Assembly (NCBI GenBank): GCA_017504605.1
Contig: JAFVQW010000051.1
Span: 1 to 36,567, forward strand
Direction: 5' to 3'
Source: Clostridia bacterium
GTDB lineage: Bacteria > Bacillota > Clostridia > Oscillospirales > CAG-272
DNA: 36,567 bases
The position numbers were made by a program, and so were the translations under genes. Positions within the stretch are counted from its first letter, which is position 1; every line of letters begins with the position of its first letter. The notes under the pieces are model-generated. The model was not told where the DNA came from. It saw only the letters and a program-made list of their open reading frames with translations, and searched no databases. Shown here piece by piece: positions 25,915 to 33,266 of the stretch.

Positions 25915-26859
25915 TTGATTATTGAAAGAGTTGGACGCGTCGTTCGCGGCCTCGGCGGCCTTTACGTAACGCGCGTAGAGGTGGACGGCGAGACAGAGCG
26001 CTATACGACGAGGGCCAAGGGCGTGCTGAAGCGCGACGAGGAGCGCGTTCAGATTGGTGACGAGGTGAAGATTACTCTCGATACCGATATTCCCGATTCC
26101 GCCGTTATATCCGAGATTTTGCCTCGGCGCTCCTCGCTTATAAGACCCCCGATTGCAAATCTTGACTACCTCTTTATAGTCATCGCGGCGAAGCGGCCCG
26201 CCCCCGTGCTTGAGACGGTGGATAAGCTTGCTGCGATTGCCGTACATAATAAAATTAAGCCCGTCTGCGTTATAACCAAGGCGGACCTTGACCTTTCCCG
26301 TGCGGAGGAAATTTCGGAAATTTACACCCTCGCGGGAATACCCGTCTTTATCACCTCGAGCGCCGACGGGCGCGGCATCGATGCCCTCGCGGCCTACGTG
26401 AGAGAGAGGGTTACGGACGGTGCCTCGGCGGCCTTCGCTGGCGCCTCGGGCGTTGGAAAGTCTACGCTTATGAACTCTCTTTTTCCGAGCCTGTCTCTTG
26501 CAACCGCGGAAATTTCACAGAAAATCGAGCGCGGACGGCATACCACGCGCCACGTCGAGCTTTTCGATATTACCGAGGGGAGCGATACGGGCTTTCTCGC
26601 CGACACCCCGGGCTTCTCGCTCGTGGATTTTGAGAGGTTCGATTTCTTCTCACTCTCGGATTTGCCCGCGACCTTTCCCGAGCTTCTATGCTATAGCGGC
26701 GAGTGCAGATACGCCGATTGCACGCACGTAGGAGAGGGAAAAGACGAGTGCGCGGTGGCCCGCGCCGCGAGCGAGGGGAAAATCTCGCCCTCGCGCCTCG
26801 AGAGCTACCGCTCAATCTGGCGGGTTTTAAAGGCGAAGAAGCCGTATGAGGATAAATAA
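25915..26859 (+). CDS. rsgA: Ribosome small-subunit-dependent GTPase RsgA
   Basis: Circularly permuted GTPase aiding 30S subunit maturation. The 314 residues run through an N-terminal OB fold (about 1-75), then the permuted G motifs: G4 TKAD in CVITKADLDLS, G1 GASGVGKST, and G3 DTPG in FLADTPGF. A C-terminal zinc knuckle follows (CYSGECRYADCTHVGEGKDEC). Translation starts at a TTG 6 bases behind AGGAGAAAG, giving the family start MIIERVGRVVRG. The stp-prkC pair usually between rlmN and rsgA in Firmicutes is absent. It is the last gene of the operon, with a terminator at 26864-26896. Confidence 0.95.
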   Translation: MIIERVGRVVRGLGGLYVTRVEVDGETERYTTRAKGVLKRDEERVQIGDEVKITLDTDIPDSAVISEILPRRSSLIRPPIANLDYLFIVIAAKRPAPVLETVDKLAAIAVHNKIKPVCVITKADLDLSRAEEISEIYTLAGIPVFITSSADGRGIDALAAYVRERVTDGASAAFAGASGVGKSTLMNSLFPSLSLATAEISQKIERGRHTTRHVELFDITEGSDTGFLADTPGFSLVDFERFDFFSLSDLPATFPELLCYSGECRYADCTHVGEGKDECAVARAASEGKISPSRLESYRSIWRVLKAKKPYEDK

Positions 26860-26863
26860 ATCG

Positions 26864-26896
26864 GGTGGGAGCACTGCATCGGCTCCCGCCTTTTTT
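26864..26896 (+). terminator. Terminator of the nrdR-rsgA operon
   Basis: A 9-bp stem (26864-26872 with 26882-26890, one G-U pair), 9-base loop and a T6 tract. Confidence 0.9.
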
Positions 26897-26925
26897 CTTG
26901 GATTAAAATTTTTTTCAAAAAGCTA

Positions 26926-26954
26926 TTGACAAACGCCCTCCTTTCGTGTATAAT
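26926..26954 (+). promoter_or_regulatory. Sigma-A promoter of rplJL
   Basis: Perfect TTGACA (26926-26931) and TATAAT (26949-26954) with a 17-base spacer, the best consensus promoter in the window and fitting for ribosomal protein genes. Confidence 0.95.
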
Positions 26955-26965
26955 ACCATAGGTAT

Positions 26966-27060
26966 CCTAAGACAGCAGGTTCCGGTAAAAGCGTAGGCTT
27001 TCCTGCCGAGGTGAGACAAACGAATATTCGCGCGGAGTATTTTCGCGTATATTTTTTGTC
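26966..27060 (+). promoter_or_regulatory. Ribosomal L10 leader with additional hairpin
   Basis: The AAGACAGCAGG segment (26969-26979) and its partner CCTGCCGAGGTGAGAC (27002-27017) form the known L10-leader core, by which the L10(L12)4 complex represses its own mRNA. A second long hairpin follows, 27015-27020 with 27055-27060 and an inner 23-32 with 44-53 pairing block (27023-27032 with 27044-27053, one mismatch), ending in a T-rich stretch. It could serve as an attenuator. The leader lies between the promoter and rplJ. Confidence 0.85.
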
Positions 27061-27132
27061 CTTTCTCGGTTGGCCTATGTGTCGAATCCGGAAGGGATTT
27101 TTTATTTGAAATTTTTATGGAGGTGGAACAAA

Positions 27133-27660
27133 ATGCCTAGTAATAAGGTTCTTGAGCAGAAGAAGCAGATCGTAGAAGACCTTGCCGCCAAGATGCAGTC
27201 GGCTGCAGCAGGCGTGCTTGTTAAGTACGAGGGCATTACCGTTGCAGAGGACACCGAGCTCCGTGCCGCTCTTCGTAAGGCGGGCGTTGATTACGCCGTT
27301 ATGAAGAACACTCTCACCGGCAGAGCGTGCGACATGGTTGGTCTTGGTGAGATGAAGCAGTATCTTTCCGGCATGACTGCAATCGCAGTTTGCAAGGATG
27401 ATCCGCTCGCTCCTGCAAAGATTATGAAGGAATACGCCGACAAGATCAGCAAGTTTGAAATTAAGGCAGGCTTTGTTGACGGCGGTGTTATTGACGCGGC
27501 GGCAGTTGCCGAGCTCGCGGCTACTCCTTCCAAGGAGGTTCTCATCGCGAAGATGATGGGCAGCCTTATGTCTTCTCTTTACGGCTTTGCTTATGTTCTT
27601 CAGGCTAAGATTGATAAGGAAAACGGCGGCGAAGAGACTGCCGAGCCCGCAGAGGCTTAA
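27133..27660 (+). CDS. rplJ: 50S ribosomal protein L10
   Basis: Base of the ribosomal L7/L12 stalk. The 175 residues begin MPSNKVLEQKKQIVEDLAAKM and carry the conserved LRKAGVDYAVMKNTLTGRA block. The C-terminal helix that binds L12 dimers (about 135-165) is followed by an acidic tail. The ATG follows GGAGGTGG; an in-frame ATG at 27070 lies within the structured leader without a ribosome site and is rejected. Codon choice leans to GCA/GTT/CTT more than in surrounding genes, as expected for a very highly expressed gene. rplK and rplA are not upstream as they usually are. Confidence 0.97.
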   Translation: MPSNKVLEQKKQIVEDLAAKMQSAAAGVLVKYEGITVAEDTELRAALRKAGVDYAVMKNTLTGRACDMVGLGEMKQYLSGMTAIAVCKDDPLAPAKIMKEYADKISKFEIKAGFVDGGVIDAAAVAELAATPSKEVLIAKMMGSLMSSLYGFAYVLQAKIDKENGGEETAEPAEA

Positions 27661-27706
27661 AAGCTGCAACCAATAAAACAAATTAACACATTCGGAGGAT
27701 AATAAA

Positions 27707-28081
27707 ATGAACGAAAAGTCTACTCAGATCCTTGAGCTTGTTAAGGGTCTTACCATTCTTGAACTCGCAGATCTCGTTAAGGCGCTTGAGGAGGAGTTCG
27801 GTGTATCCGCAGCTCCCGTTGCAGCAGCTCCCGTAGCAGGCGCAGCAGCAGCTCCCGCAGCAGAGGAGAAGACCGAGTTTGACGTTATTCTTAAGGGCGC
27901 AGGCGCTAACAAGCTTGCAGTTATCAAGGTTGCTCGTGAGATCACGGGTCTTGGTCTTAAGGATGCGAAGGATCTCGTTGAGGCAGCTCCCAAGGCTATC
28001 AAGGAAGGCATTGCTAAGGACGAGGCAGAGAAGATCGCTGAGCAGCTCAAGGCTGCAGGCGCAGAAGTTGAAGTTAAGTAA
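27707..28081 (+). CDS. rplL: 50S ribosomal protein L7/L12
   Basis: Stalk protein that recruits translational GTPases. The 124 residues show the dimerising N-terminal domain ([20 protein letters not shown]), an Ala/Pro hinge around 40-55, and the C-terminal domain starting [17 protein letters not shown] with the factor-binding [12 protein letters not shown] segment. Standard length. The ATG follows GGAGGAT. rpoB does not follow as it does in most bacteria; the unit ends at a terminator and a convergent gene. Confidence 0.98.
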   Translation: MNEKSTQILELVKGLTILELADLVKALEEEFGVSAAPVAAAPVAGAAAAPAAEEKTEFDVILKGAGANKLAVIKVAREITGLGLKDAKDLVEAAPKAIKEGIAKDEAEKIAEQLKAAGAEVEVK

Positions 28082-28100
28082 TTTCACCTCTCAAACGCAA

Positions 28101-28140
28101 AAAAAGAGTGCGGCAACCTGCGAGCCGCACTTTTTATTTT
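28101..28140. terminator. Terminator between rplL and the convergent DUF4416 gene
   Basis: A 7-bp GC-rich stem (28108-28114 with 28124-28130), extended by A-T pairs, with a 9-base loop and TTTTTATTTT on the plus strand. The A-rich 5' flank makes it usable in both directions. Confidence 0.85.
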
Positions 28141-28658
28141 GTCTTTTTTCTCTCGTTGAGATATTTTTTGCGCACGAGCGAGAGGAATTTCTGTACTCGC
28201 TCGGATTGATAGTCGCGGTAGGTCCAGGGCAGCTTCTGCCATTTTCCCCTCGCATAGAAGAGGGTAAGCTCGGTGTAAATTCCACCCGAGAGCGCGATGC
28301 GAAAGCCCGTGGGCTTCGTCGTCGCGAGAAGAAGCCTGCCGTGGCTCATAAAGCCGGGGTCGAGGTTAATTCGCCTGTCGAAGCGCGCCTCGATGTCGTT
28401 CGTCCGCAGCTTGATTTCTGCCTGACGAGAGGGGTCGACGGTTTCCTTAAAGCTTAAAATGACGCGCTGACCCTCGCCTCCGAGCTCACGGTCGTAGTAA
28501 TTCGAGTATTCCTTGGAGAAGGAGAAGCGCTCGCTCTCGTCCTCTACGGGGCCGAAGTCGGCAACAAGAAGCTCGAGAGCCTCGCGGTAAATATTTTCGT
28601 CGTTATATATAATACCGATTATGAGCTTCTCGCGCTCAAACTCGCCAACCTGTCCCAT
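28134..28658 (-). CDS. DUF4416 family protein
   Basis: A 174-residue conserved protein of unknown function. Family landmarks include LIIGIIYNDENIYREALELL at the N-terminus, the SFKE-then-EIKLRTNDIE segment, RRINLDPGFM, and the C-terminal GGIYTELTLFYARGKWQKLP and WTYRDY blocks. No signal peptide, membrane segment or catalytic motif I can name is visible. It starts behind GAGGAC and lies 13 bases downstream of cysK on the same strand, so the two are probably one transcript. Membership is recognised by eye; the biochemical role is unknown to me. Confidence 0.85.
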   Translation of the reverse strand: MGQVGEFEREKLIIGIIYNDENIYREALELLVADFGPVEDESERFSFSKEYSNYYDRELGGEGQRVILSFKETVDPSRQAEIKLRTNDIEARFDRRINLDPGFMSHGRLLLATTKPTGFRIALSGGIYTELTLFYARGKWQKLPWTYRDYQSERVQKFLSLVRKKYLNERKKTK

Positions 28659-28671
28659 AAGTCCTCACAAG

Positions 28672-29595
28672 CTAAAAAATTCCAAGAGATAAATAACGCT
28701 CTCCCGTGTCGGGAAGGAGCACCACCACGGTTTTCCCGCGATTTTCCTCTCGCGAGGCGACCTCGACCGCCGCGGCGAGCGCCGCACCCGAGGATATACC
28801 CGCGAGAACGCCCTCGCACGAGGCGAGGCGGCGCGCCCATTCCATAGCATCGTCGGTTTCTACGGCAATTACCTCGTCGTATATACCCGTGTCGAGTGTT
28901 TCGGGAACAAAGCCCGCGCCGATGCCCGCAATACCGTGCGCACCCGCCTTACCGCCCGAGAGGACGGGTGAGCTCTGCGGCTCTACCGCAACCACCTTGA
29001 CGGTGGGCTTTTTTTCTTTTAGGAAGCCGCCGACACCGCTGATTGTACCGCCCGTGCCGACACCCGCGACGAATATATCAACCTCGCCCTCGGTGTCACA
29101 GAAAATCTCGGGTCCGGTCGTGCGCCTGTGCGCGGCGGGGTTCGCGGGATTTGTGAACTGTCCCGCAATTATGGCGCCCGGTGTTTCGCTTGCGATGCGC
29201 TCTGCCTCGGCAATAGCGCCGGGCATACCGAGCTCGGCATCGGTGAGCACGAGCTCGGCGCCGAAGGCGCGAACGAGCGCGCGGCGCTCCTCGGACATAG
29301 ATGAGGGCATAACAATTACCGCACGGTATCCGCGCGAGGCGGCGATAGCGGCGATGCCGATACCGGTATTGCCCGAGGTGGGCTCGATTATAACCGAGCC
29401 CTCGGTAAGTCTGCCCGAGCGCTCAGCATCATCGATAATCTCTCTTGCAACGCGGTCCTTGGCACTGCCCGTGGGGTTGAAGCTCTCGAGCTTCGCTACG
29501 AGGCGTGCGGCGAGGCCGTATTTTTTCTCTATTTTCCGAAGGCGCACAAGGGGGGTTCTGCCTACGAGCTGCGCTATATTCTCATAAATTTTCAT
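28672..29595 (-). CDS. cysK: Cysteine synthase (O-acetylserine sulfhydrylase)
   Basis: PLP enzyme making cysteine from O-acetylserine and sulfide. The 307 residues begin MKIYENIAQLVGRTPLVRL and contain the PLP lysine in NPTGSAKDRVA, the substrate loop PTSGNTGIGIA, the phosphate-binding GTGGTISG, and SGAALAAA near the C-terminus. Length fits CysK rather than cystathionine beta-synthase. The start codon follows GGAGAAG; 41 upstream in-frame residues are hydrophobic and unlike the family and are excluded. No cysE is adjacent, which is unusual but not rare. It is transcribed leftwards with the DUF4416 gene. Confidence 0.95.
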   Translation of the reverse strand: MKIYENIAQLVGRTPLVRLRKIEKKYGLAARLVAKLESFNPTGSAKDRVAREIIDDAERSGRLTEGSVIIEPTSGNTGIGIAAIAASRGYRAVIVMPSSMSEERRALVRAFGAELVLTDAELGMPGAIAEAERIASETPGAIIAGQFTNPANPAAHRRTTGPEIFCDTEGEVDIFVAGVGTGGTISGVGGFLKEKKPTVKVVAVEPQSSPVLSGGKAGAHGIAGIGAGFVPETLDTGIYDEVIAVETDDAMEWARRLASCEGVLAGISSGAALAAAVEVASREENRGKTVVVLLPDTGERYLSLGIF

Positions 29596-29626
29596 CAGCT
29601 TCTCCGTAAGAGATTTATTTGATATT

Positions 29627-29655
29627 AGTATAAACCTTTTTGCCCACAAAATCAA
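29627..29655 (-). promoter_or_regulatory. Sigma-A promoter of cysK
   Basis: On the minus strand TTGATT (29650-29655), a 17-base spacer and TATACT (29627-29632), 31 bases ahead of the cysK start. Confidence 0.7.
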
Positions 29656-29658
29656 TAT

Positions 29659-29687
29659 ATAACGAAAAATTTTACGCGGCATATAAT
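29659..29687 (+). promoter_or_regulatory. Possible sigma-E promoter of cotJABC
   Basis: ATA (29659-29661) and CATATAAT (29680-29687) are 18 bases apart, resembling the ATA-16/18-CATACANT pattern of mother-cell sigma-E, which controls cotJ in Bacillus. A 6-bp hairpin (29694-29699 with 29704-29709) lies just downstream. The match is partial. Confidence 0.4.
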
Positions 29688-29740
29688 GAAAATGAAGCCC
29701 TACGGCTTCTACACACAAGCAAAATCAAAGGACGAAACAA

Positions 29741-29983
29741 ATGGAAAAAAACGAAAACGGATACCCGAGGAGCGGTGGCACGGCGCCGCGCTCGCCCGAG
29801 GCGGAGCCTAAGATGAACGGCTGCTACGAGAACGACGAGGCGACGCTCCACGACAGGCCCTTAGCCTATGCGTACGTTCCGATACAGCGCTGGCGTATGC
29901 TCTTCCCCGAGGGGGAGGCGCTCTCTCACGGAACGCTTTTTGAGGAGCTTTACAAGCCTATGGAGGTGTACGGAAATGAATAA
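29741..29983 (+). CDS. cotJA: Spore coat associated protein CotJA
   Basis: First gene of the cotJ operon, made in the mother cell and incorporated in the inner spore coat. The 80 residues have a variable, polar N-terminal 40 and the CotJA core LAYAYVPIQRWRMLFPEGEA, followed by LSHGTLFEELYKPM. The ATG follows AAAGGA. Its end overlaps cotJB by 8 bases. The combination with cotJB and cotJC makes the call firm despite the short length. Confidence 0.92.
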   Translation: MEKNENGYPRSGGTAPRSPEAEPKMNGCYENDEATLHDRPLAYAYVPIQRWRMLFPEGEALSHGTLFEELYKPMEVYGNE

Positions 29984-30254
29984 GGATGAGCTTTTACGCT
30001 ATATTCAGGAGCTCGCCTTCCGTAAGACCGAGACCGAGCTTTTCCTCGACACGCACCCCGACTGCCGCGATGCGCTCGACCTTTACAGGCGCAATTTGGA
30101 GATGCTCGAGGCGGCGACAGCGGAGTATAACAACAAATACGGGCCGCTCACGGCGACGGCAGCTGTGGGCGACTCCTGGAGCTGGATAAAGAGCCCGTGG
30201 CCCTGGCAGCTTGCCGAGGGCGATATGCCCACAGCAAAAGGGGGGAAGCGTTAA
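29976..30254 (+). CDS. cotJB: Spore coat protein CotJB
   Basis: Second cotJ gene. The 92 residues contain the family signatures LRYIQELAFRKTETELFLD, THPDCRDALDLY, and the C-terminal YGPLT followed by WSWIKSPWPWQ. The start is the ATG overlapping the end of cotJA, preceded by GGAGGTGTACGGAA; longer in-frame extensions upstream run inside cotJA and are not family-like. Its C-terminus is followed after three bases by cotJC. Confidence 0.93.
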   Translation: MNKDELLRYIQELAFRKTETELFLDTHPDCRDALDLYRRNLEMLEAATAEYNNKYGPLTATAAVGDSWSWIKSPWPWQLAEGDMPTAKGGKR

Positions 30255-30257
30255 GTT

Positions 30258-30806
30258 ATGTGGATTTATGAAAAGAAGCTGCAGTATCCCGTAAAAATAA
30301 AGAACCCGAATGCGCGACTTGCGGGAATGATTATCGACGCACTCGGAGGGCCCGACGGTGAGCTCGGTGCCTCGATGCGCTATCTCAACCAGAGATACAC
30401 CATGCCCTCGGGCAAGATTATCGGCACACTTACCGACATCGGCAGTGAGGAGCTCGGACACATGGAGATTGTGGCCTCTCTCGTGCATCAGCTGACGAGA
30501 AATCTTACCCCCGCCGAGATAATTGCGGGCGGCTTTGATAAATATTATATCGGGCACGGCACGGGAATTTACCCCGCCGCCGCATCGGGCGAGCCCTTCA
30601 ACGCCTTCGCAATCTCCTCGAAGGGAGATGCGATATGCGACCTCAACGAGGACCTCGCGGCAGAGCAGAAGGCGAGAGTCACCTACGACAACATTCTTCG
30701 CCTCTCCGACGACCCCGACGTCAACGACGTAATCAAATTCCTTCGTCAGCGTGAGATAGTTCACTATCAGCGCTTTGGCGAATGCTTACGATCCCTGACC
30801 GATTAA
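30258..30806 (+). CDS. cotJC: Spore coat protein CotJC (manganese catalase family)
   Basis: Manganese-catalase-fold protein of the spore coat, thought to protect against peroxide. The 182 residues retain candidate di-metal ligands: the EELGH motif in DIGSEELGHMEIV, a Glu in LAAEQKARVTY, and the REIVHY motif. The start MWIYEKKLQYPVKIK is the family start, behind AAAGGGGGGAAG. The operon ends with a strong terminator. The presence of cotJABC is direct evidence that the organism's lineage makes endospores. Confidence 0.95.
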   Translation: MWIYEKKLQYPVKIKNPNARLAGMIIDALGGPDGELGASMRYLNQRYTMPSGKIIGTLTDIGSEELGHMEIVASLVHQLTRNLTPAEIIAGGFDKYYIGHGTGIYPAAASGEPFNAFAISSKGDAICDLNEDLAAEQKARVTYDNILRLSDDPDVNDVIKFLRQREIVHYQRFGECLRSLTD

Positions 30807-30817
30807 GGTGGAAAGAG

Positions 30818-30852
30818 AGAAAAGAGGTGCCAAGTCACCTCTTTTCTTATTT
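30818..30852 (+). terminator. Terminator of cotJABC
   Basis: A perfect 11-bp stem (30819-30829 with 30836-30846), 6-base loop, followed by TTATTT. Confidence 0.85.
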
Positions 30853-30879
30853 GTGGCCATACCGTTTCAAAAAAAGTCC

Positions 30880-30908
30880 TTGAAAATACAGAGAAAGTGT
30901 GATATTAT
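30880..30908 (+). promoter_or_regulatory. Sigma-A promoter of the flavoprotein pair
   Basis: TTGAAA (30880-30885), a 17-base spacer and TATTAT (30903-30908) with an extended TG, 34 bases before the start codon. Confidence 0.75.
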
Positions 30909-30942
30909 ATATAATCATCACTTGTTTTAGAAGGTATTGCTT

Positions 30943-31797
30943 ATGTATAGGGTTGTATATCGCCGTGAGCTTAATCCCACGGTTACTATGATGGATATTG
31001 AGGCCCCGCTCGTCGCAAGACGTGCGGAGCCCGGACAGTTTATAATTCTGCGCGTAGACGAGGAGGGAGAGCGTATTCCTCTTACCGTCGCGGGCTTTGA
31101 CAGAGAGGCGGGCACGGTCAGGATAATATTCCAGGTCGTGGGCGCTACGACGGAGAAGCTTAACCGTAAGCGCGAGGGGGAATATATTTCCGACTTCGCG
31201 GGACCGCTCGGCGTGCCGACCGAGCTCGAGGGGCTTAAGAGGGTTTGTATAGTCGGTGGCGGTGTCGGCTGTGCTATCGCACTTCCGATTGCGAGGGCGC
31301 TTCACGAGAGGGGTGTCTCGGTTACCTCTATTATCGGCTTCCGCTCCTCCGAGCTCGTTATTCTCGAGGATGAGTTCCGTGCCGTATCGGACGAGCTTAT
31401 CCTGATGACCGACGACGGCTCGTACGGCAGGGCGGGTAACGTATGCCTGCCTCTTAGCGAGCTCTTCTCCGCGGGCGAGCGCTTTGACAAGGTTATAACC
31501 ATAGGTCCTCTTATTATGATGAAATTCGTCACCGAGGCGACACGCCCCACGGGTATTCCCTGTGTCGTTTCGATGAACCCAATAATGATAGACGGTACGG
31601 GAATGTGCGGCGGCTGCCGACTTACCCTGAACGTCGGCGGCGAGCGTGTAACGAAATTTGCCTGTGTTGACGGCCCCGACTTTAACGGCTACGAGGTTGA
31701 CTTCGACGAGGCGATGCTCCGAGGCGGTATGTACCGCGATTTCGAGCGCCACGCCTACGAGAGCACCTGCAATCTCTTTAAAAAGGAGGCTCGCTGA
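30943..31797 (+). CDS. Ferredoxin-NADP reductase-like subunit (NfnA/SudB type)
   Basis: Small subunit of an NADH-dependent reduced ferredoxin:NADP oxidoreductase or sulfide dehydrogenase-like complex. The 284 residues have an FAD-binding barrel (PGQFIILRVDEEGERIPLT, about 25-50), a nucleotide-binding Rossmann half beginning VCIVGGGVGCAIALPIA, and a C-terminal 2Fe-2S site with cysteines in MCGGCRLT and FACVDGPDF. The ATG at 30943 is 8 bases behind AGAAGG; a TTG two codons earlier is less well placed. The partner gene follows after 2 bases. The pair could instead function in glutamate synthase-like or sulfide chemistry; NfnAB is my best reading. Confidence 0.87.
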   Translation: MYRVVYRRELNPTVTMMDIEAPLVARRAEPGQFIILRVDEEGERIPLTVAGFDREAGTVRIIFQVVGATTEKLNRKREGEYISDFAGPLGVPTELEGLKRVCIVGGGVGCAIALPIARALHERGVSVTSIIGFRSSELVILEDEFRAVSDELILMTDDGSYGRAGNVCLPLSELFSAGERFDKVITIGPLIMMKFVTEATRPTGIPCVVSMNPIMIDGTGMCGGCRLTLNVGGERVTKFACVDGPDFNGYEVDFDEAMLRGGMYRDFERHAYESTCNLFKKEAR

Positions 31798-31799
31798 AA

Positions 31800-33218
31800 A
31801 TGGCAAAGGCTAATATGAGCCCGAATAAAAATCCTATGCCGACCCTCTCGGCCGAGGAGCGCTCGCACAGCTTTTCCGAGGTAGCCCTCGGATACAGTGC
31901 CGAGGCGGCGCTTGACGAGGCCCTTCGCTGCCTCGACTGTAAGAATATGCCCTGCGTTTCGGGCTGTCCCGTAAACATTCATATTCCCGAATTTATAAGG
32001 AAAATAAAGGAGGGCGACCTCGAGGGTGCATACGAGGTAATCTCGCGCTCCTCCTCGCTCCCCGCCGTATGCGGCAGAGTGTGTCCCCAGGAGACACAGT
32101 GTGAGGCTAAGTGTGTCAGAGGCATTAAGGGTGAGCCCGTCGGCATCGGCCGTCTTGAGCGCTTCGTTGCCGATTGGCACAATATGCACAGTGATAAGGC
32201 CCCCGCCTGTGCCGCGCCCAACGGACACAGGGTTGCCGTTGTCGGCTCGGGTCCCTCGGGTCTTACCTGCGCGGGCGACCTTGCAAAGCTCGGTTACTCG
32301 GTCAGTGTCTTCGAGGCGCTTCACGCCGCGGGCGGCGTTCTCGTGTACGGAATTCCCGAATTCCGTCTCCCGAAGGCAATAGTTAAAAAAGAGGTGGATA
32401 ACCTTACCAAAATGGGCGTTGAGATAAGAACCAACGTAATTATCGGAAAAACGCTTACCGTTGACGAGCTCTTCGATATGGGCTTTGAGGCGGTCTTTAT
32501 AGGCTCGGGCGCTGGCCTTCCGAGCTTTATGGGTATTCCCGGCGAGAGCAGTAAGGGAGTATACTCGGCTAACGAGTTCCTTACGAGAAGCAATCTTATG
32601 AAGGCATATCTCGATAACTCCGACACCCCGATAATGAAGGGCGGGCGCGTTGCCGTCGTAGGCGGCGGAAACGTTGCTATGGATGCTGCACGCGTGGCGA
32701 AGAGGCTCGGCGCCGACGAGGTTTACATAGTCTACCGCCGCTCAATGGATGAGCTCCCTGCTCGTCGCGAGGAGGTGGAGCACGCTATGGAGGAGGGCAT
32801 TAGGTTTATGCTACTCTCGAACCCCACCGAAATTCTCGCCTATGAAAATCCCGACAATCCCCGTGACGCCCGTCGCGGCTCGGTTACGGGTATGCGCTGC
32901 ATTAAAATGGAGCTCGGCGAGCCCGACGAGCGCGGCAGGCGCCGTCCGAGAGAAATTCCGGGTAGCGAGTTCACGCTCGACGTCGATACCGTCGTTATGT
33001 CTATCGGTACCTCTCCCAATCCCTTGATTAAGTCCACGACACGCGGGCTCGAGGTTAACTCCCGCGGCGGAATTATAGTCACCGAGGGCGGCAAGACGAG
33101 CCGTGAGGGCGTGTATGCCGGCGGTGACGCCGTAACGGGCGCCGCAACCGTTATATCGGCAATGGGCGCCGGAAAGGCGGCGGCCGAGGCAATAGACCGT
33201 TATATAATGAATAAGTAA
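31800..33218 (+). CDS. NADPH-dependent flavoprotein subunit, GltD/NfnB type
   Basis: Large subunit of the same complex. The 472 residues start with a double 4Fe-4S ferredoxin-like N-terminal domain (CLDCKNMPCVSGCP and CGRVCPQETQCEAKC, about 44-105). A FAD site (VAVVGSGPSGLTCAGDLAKL) and an NADPH site (VAVVGGGNVAMDAARVAKRL) follow, with the YRRSMDELPARREEVEHA signature of the GltD/SudA family. No glutamate synthase large subunit is adjacent, which argues against GltD proper. Coupled to the preceding gene, it fits the electron-bifurcating NfnAB of anaerobic Clostridia, balancing NADH, NADPH and ferredoxin. Enzyme identity is inferred from pairing and family. Confidence 0.88.
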   Translation: MAKANMSPNKNPMPTLSAEERSHSFSEVALGYSAEAALDEALRCLDCKNMPCVSGCPVNIHIPEFIRKIKEGDLEGAYEVISRSSSLPAVCGRVCPQETQCEAKCVRGIKGEPVGIGRLERFVADWHNMHSDKAPACAAPNGHRVAVVGSGPSGLTCAGDLAKLGYSVSVFEALHAAGGVLVYGIPEFRLPKAIVKKEVDNLTKMGVEIRTNVIIGKTLTVDELFDMGFEAVFIGSGAGLPSFMGIPGESSKGVYSANEFLTRSNLMKAYLDNSDTPIMKGGRVAVVGGGNVAMDAARVAKRLGADEVYIVYRRSMDELPARREEVEHAMEEGIRFMLLSNPTEILAYENPDNPRDARRGSVTGMRCIKMELGEPDERGRRRPREIPGSEFTLDVDTVVMSIGTSPNPLIKSTTRGLEVNSRGGIIVTEGGKTSREGVYAGGDAVTGAATVISAMGAGKAAAEAIDRYIMNK

Positions 33219-33266
33219 AAATAAGGCATTAGCGCGGATATTACGCTAATGCCTTATTTTTATTTT
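33217..33266. terminator. Bidirectional terminator between convergent genes
   Basis: A perfect 18-bp stem (33217-33234 with 33244-33261) with a 9-base loop. It has A runs on the left and T runs on the right, so it can stop transcripts from both the flavoprotein operon and the minus-strand esterase gene, whose stop codon overlaps its right arm. Confidence 0.9.

Noticed and set aside
27070-27132. Upstream ATG extending rplJ by 21 residues
   Set aside because: It lies in the leader without a ribosome site, while ATG 27133 follows a near-perfect GGAGGTGG.
29596-29718. Longer start for cysK, giving a 41-residue hydrophobic extension
   Set aside because: The extension contains the promoter, is unlike CysK N-termini, and the internal ATG has a GGAGAAG site.
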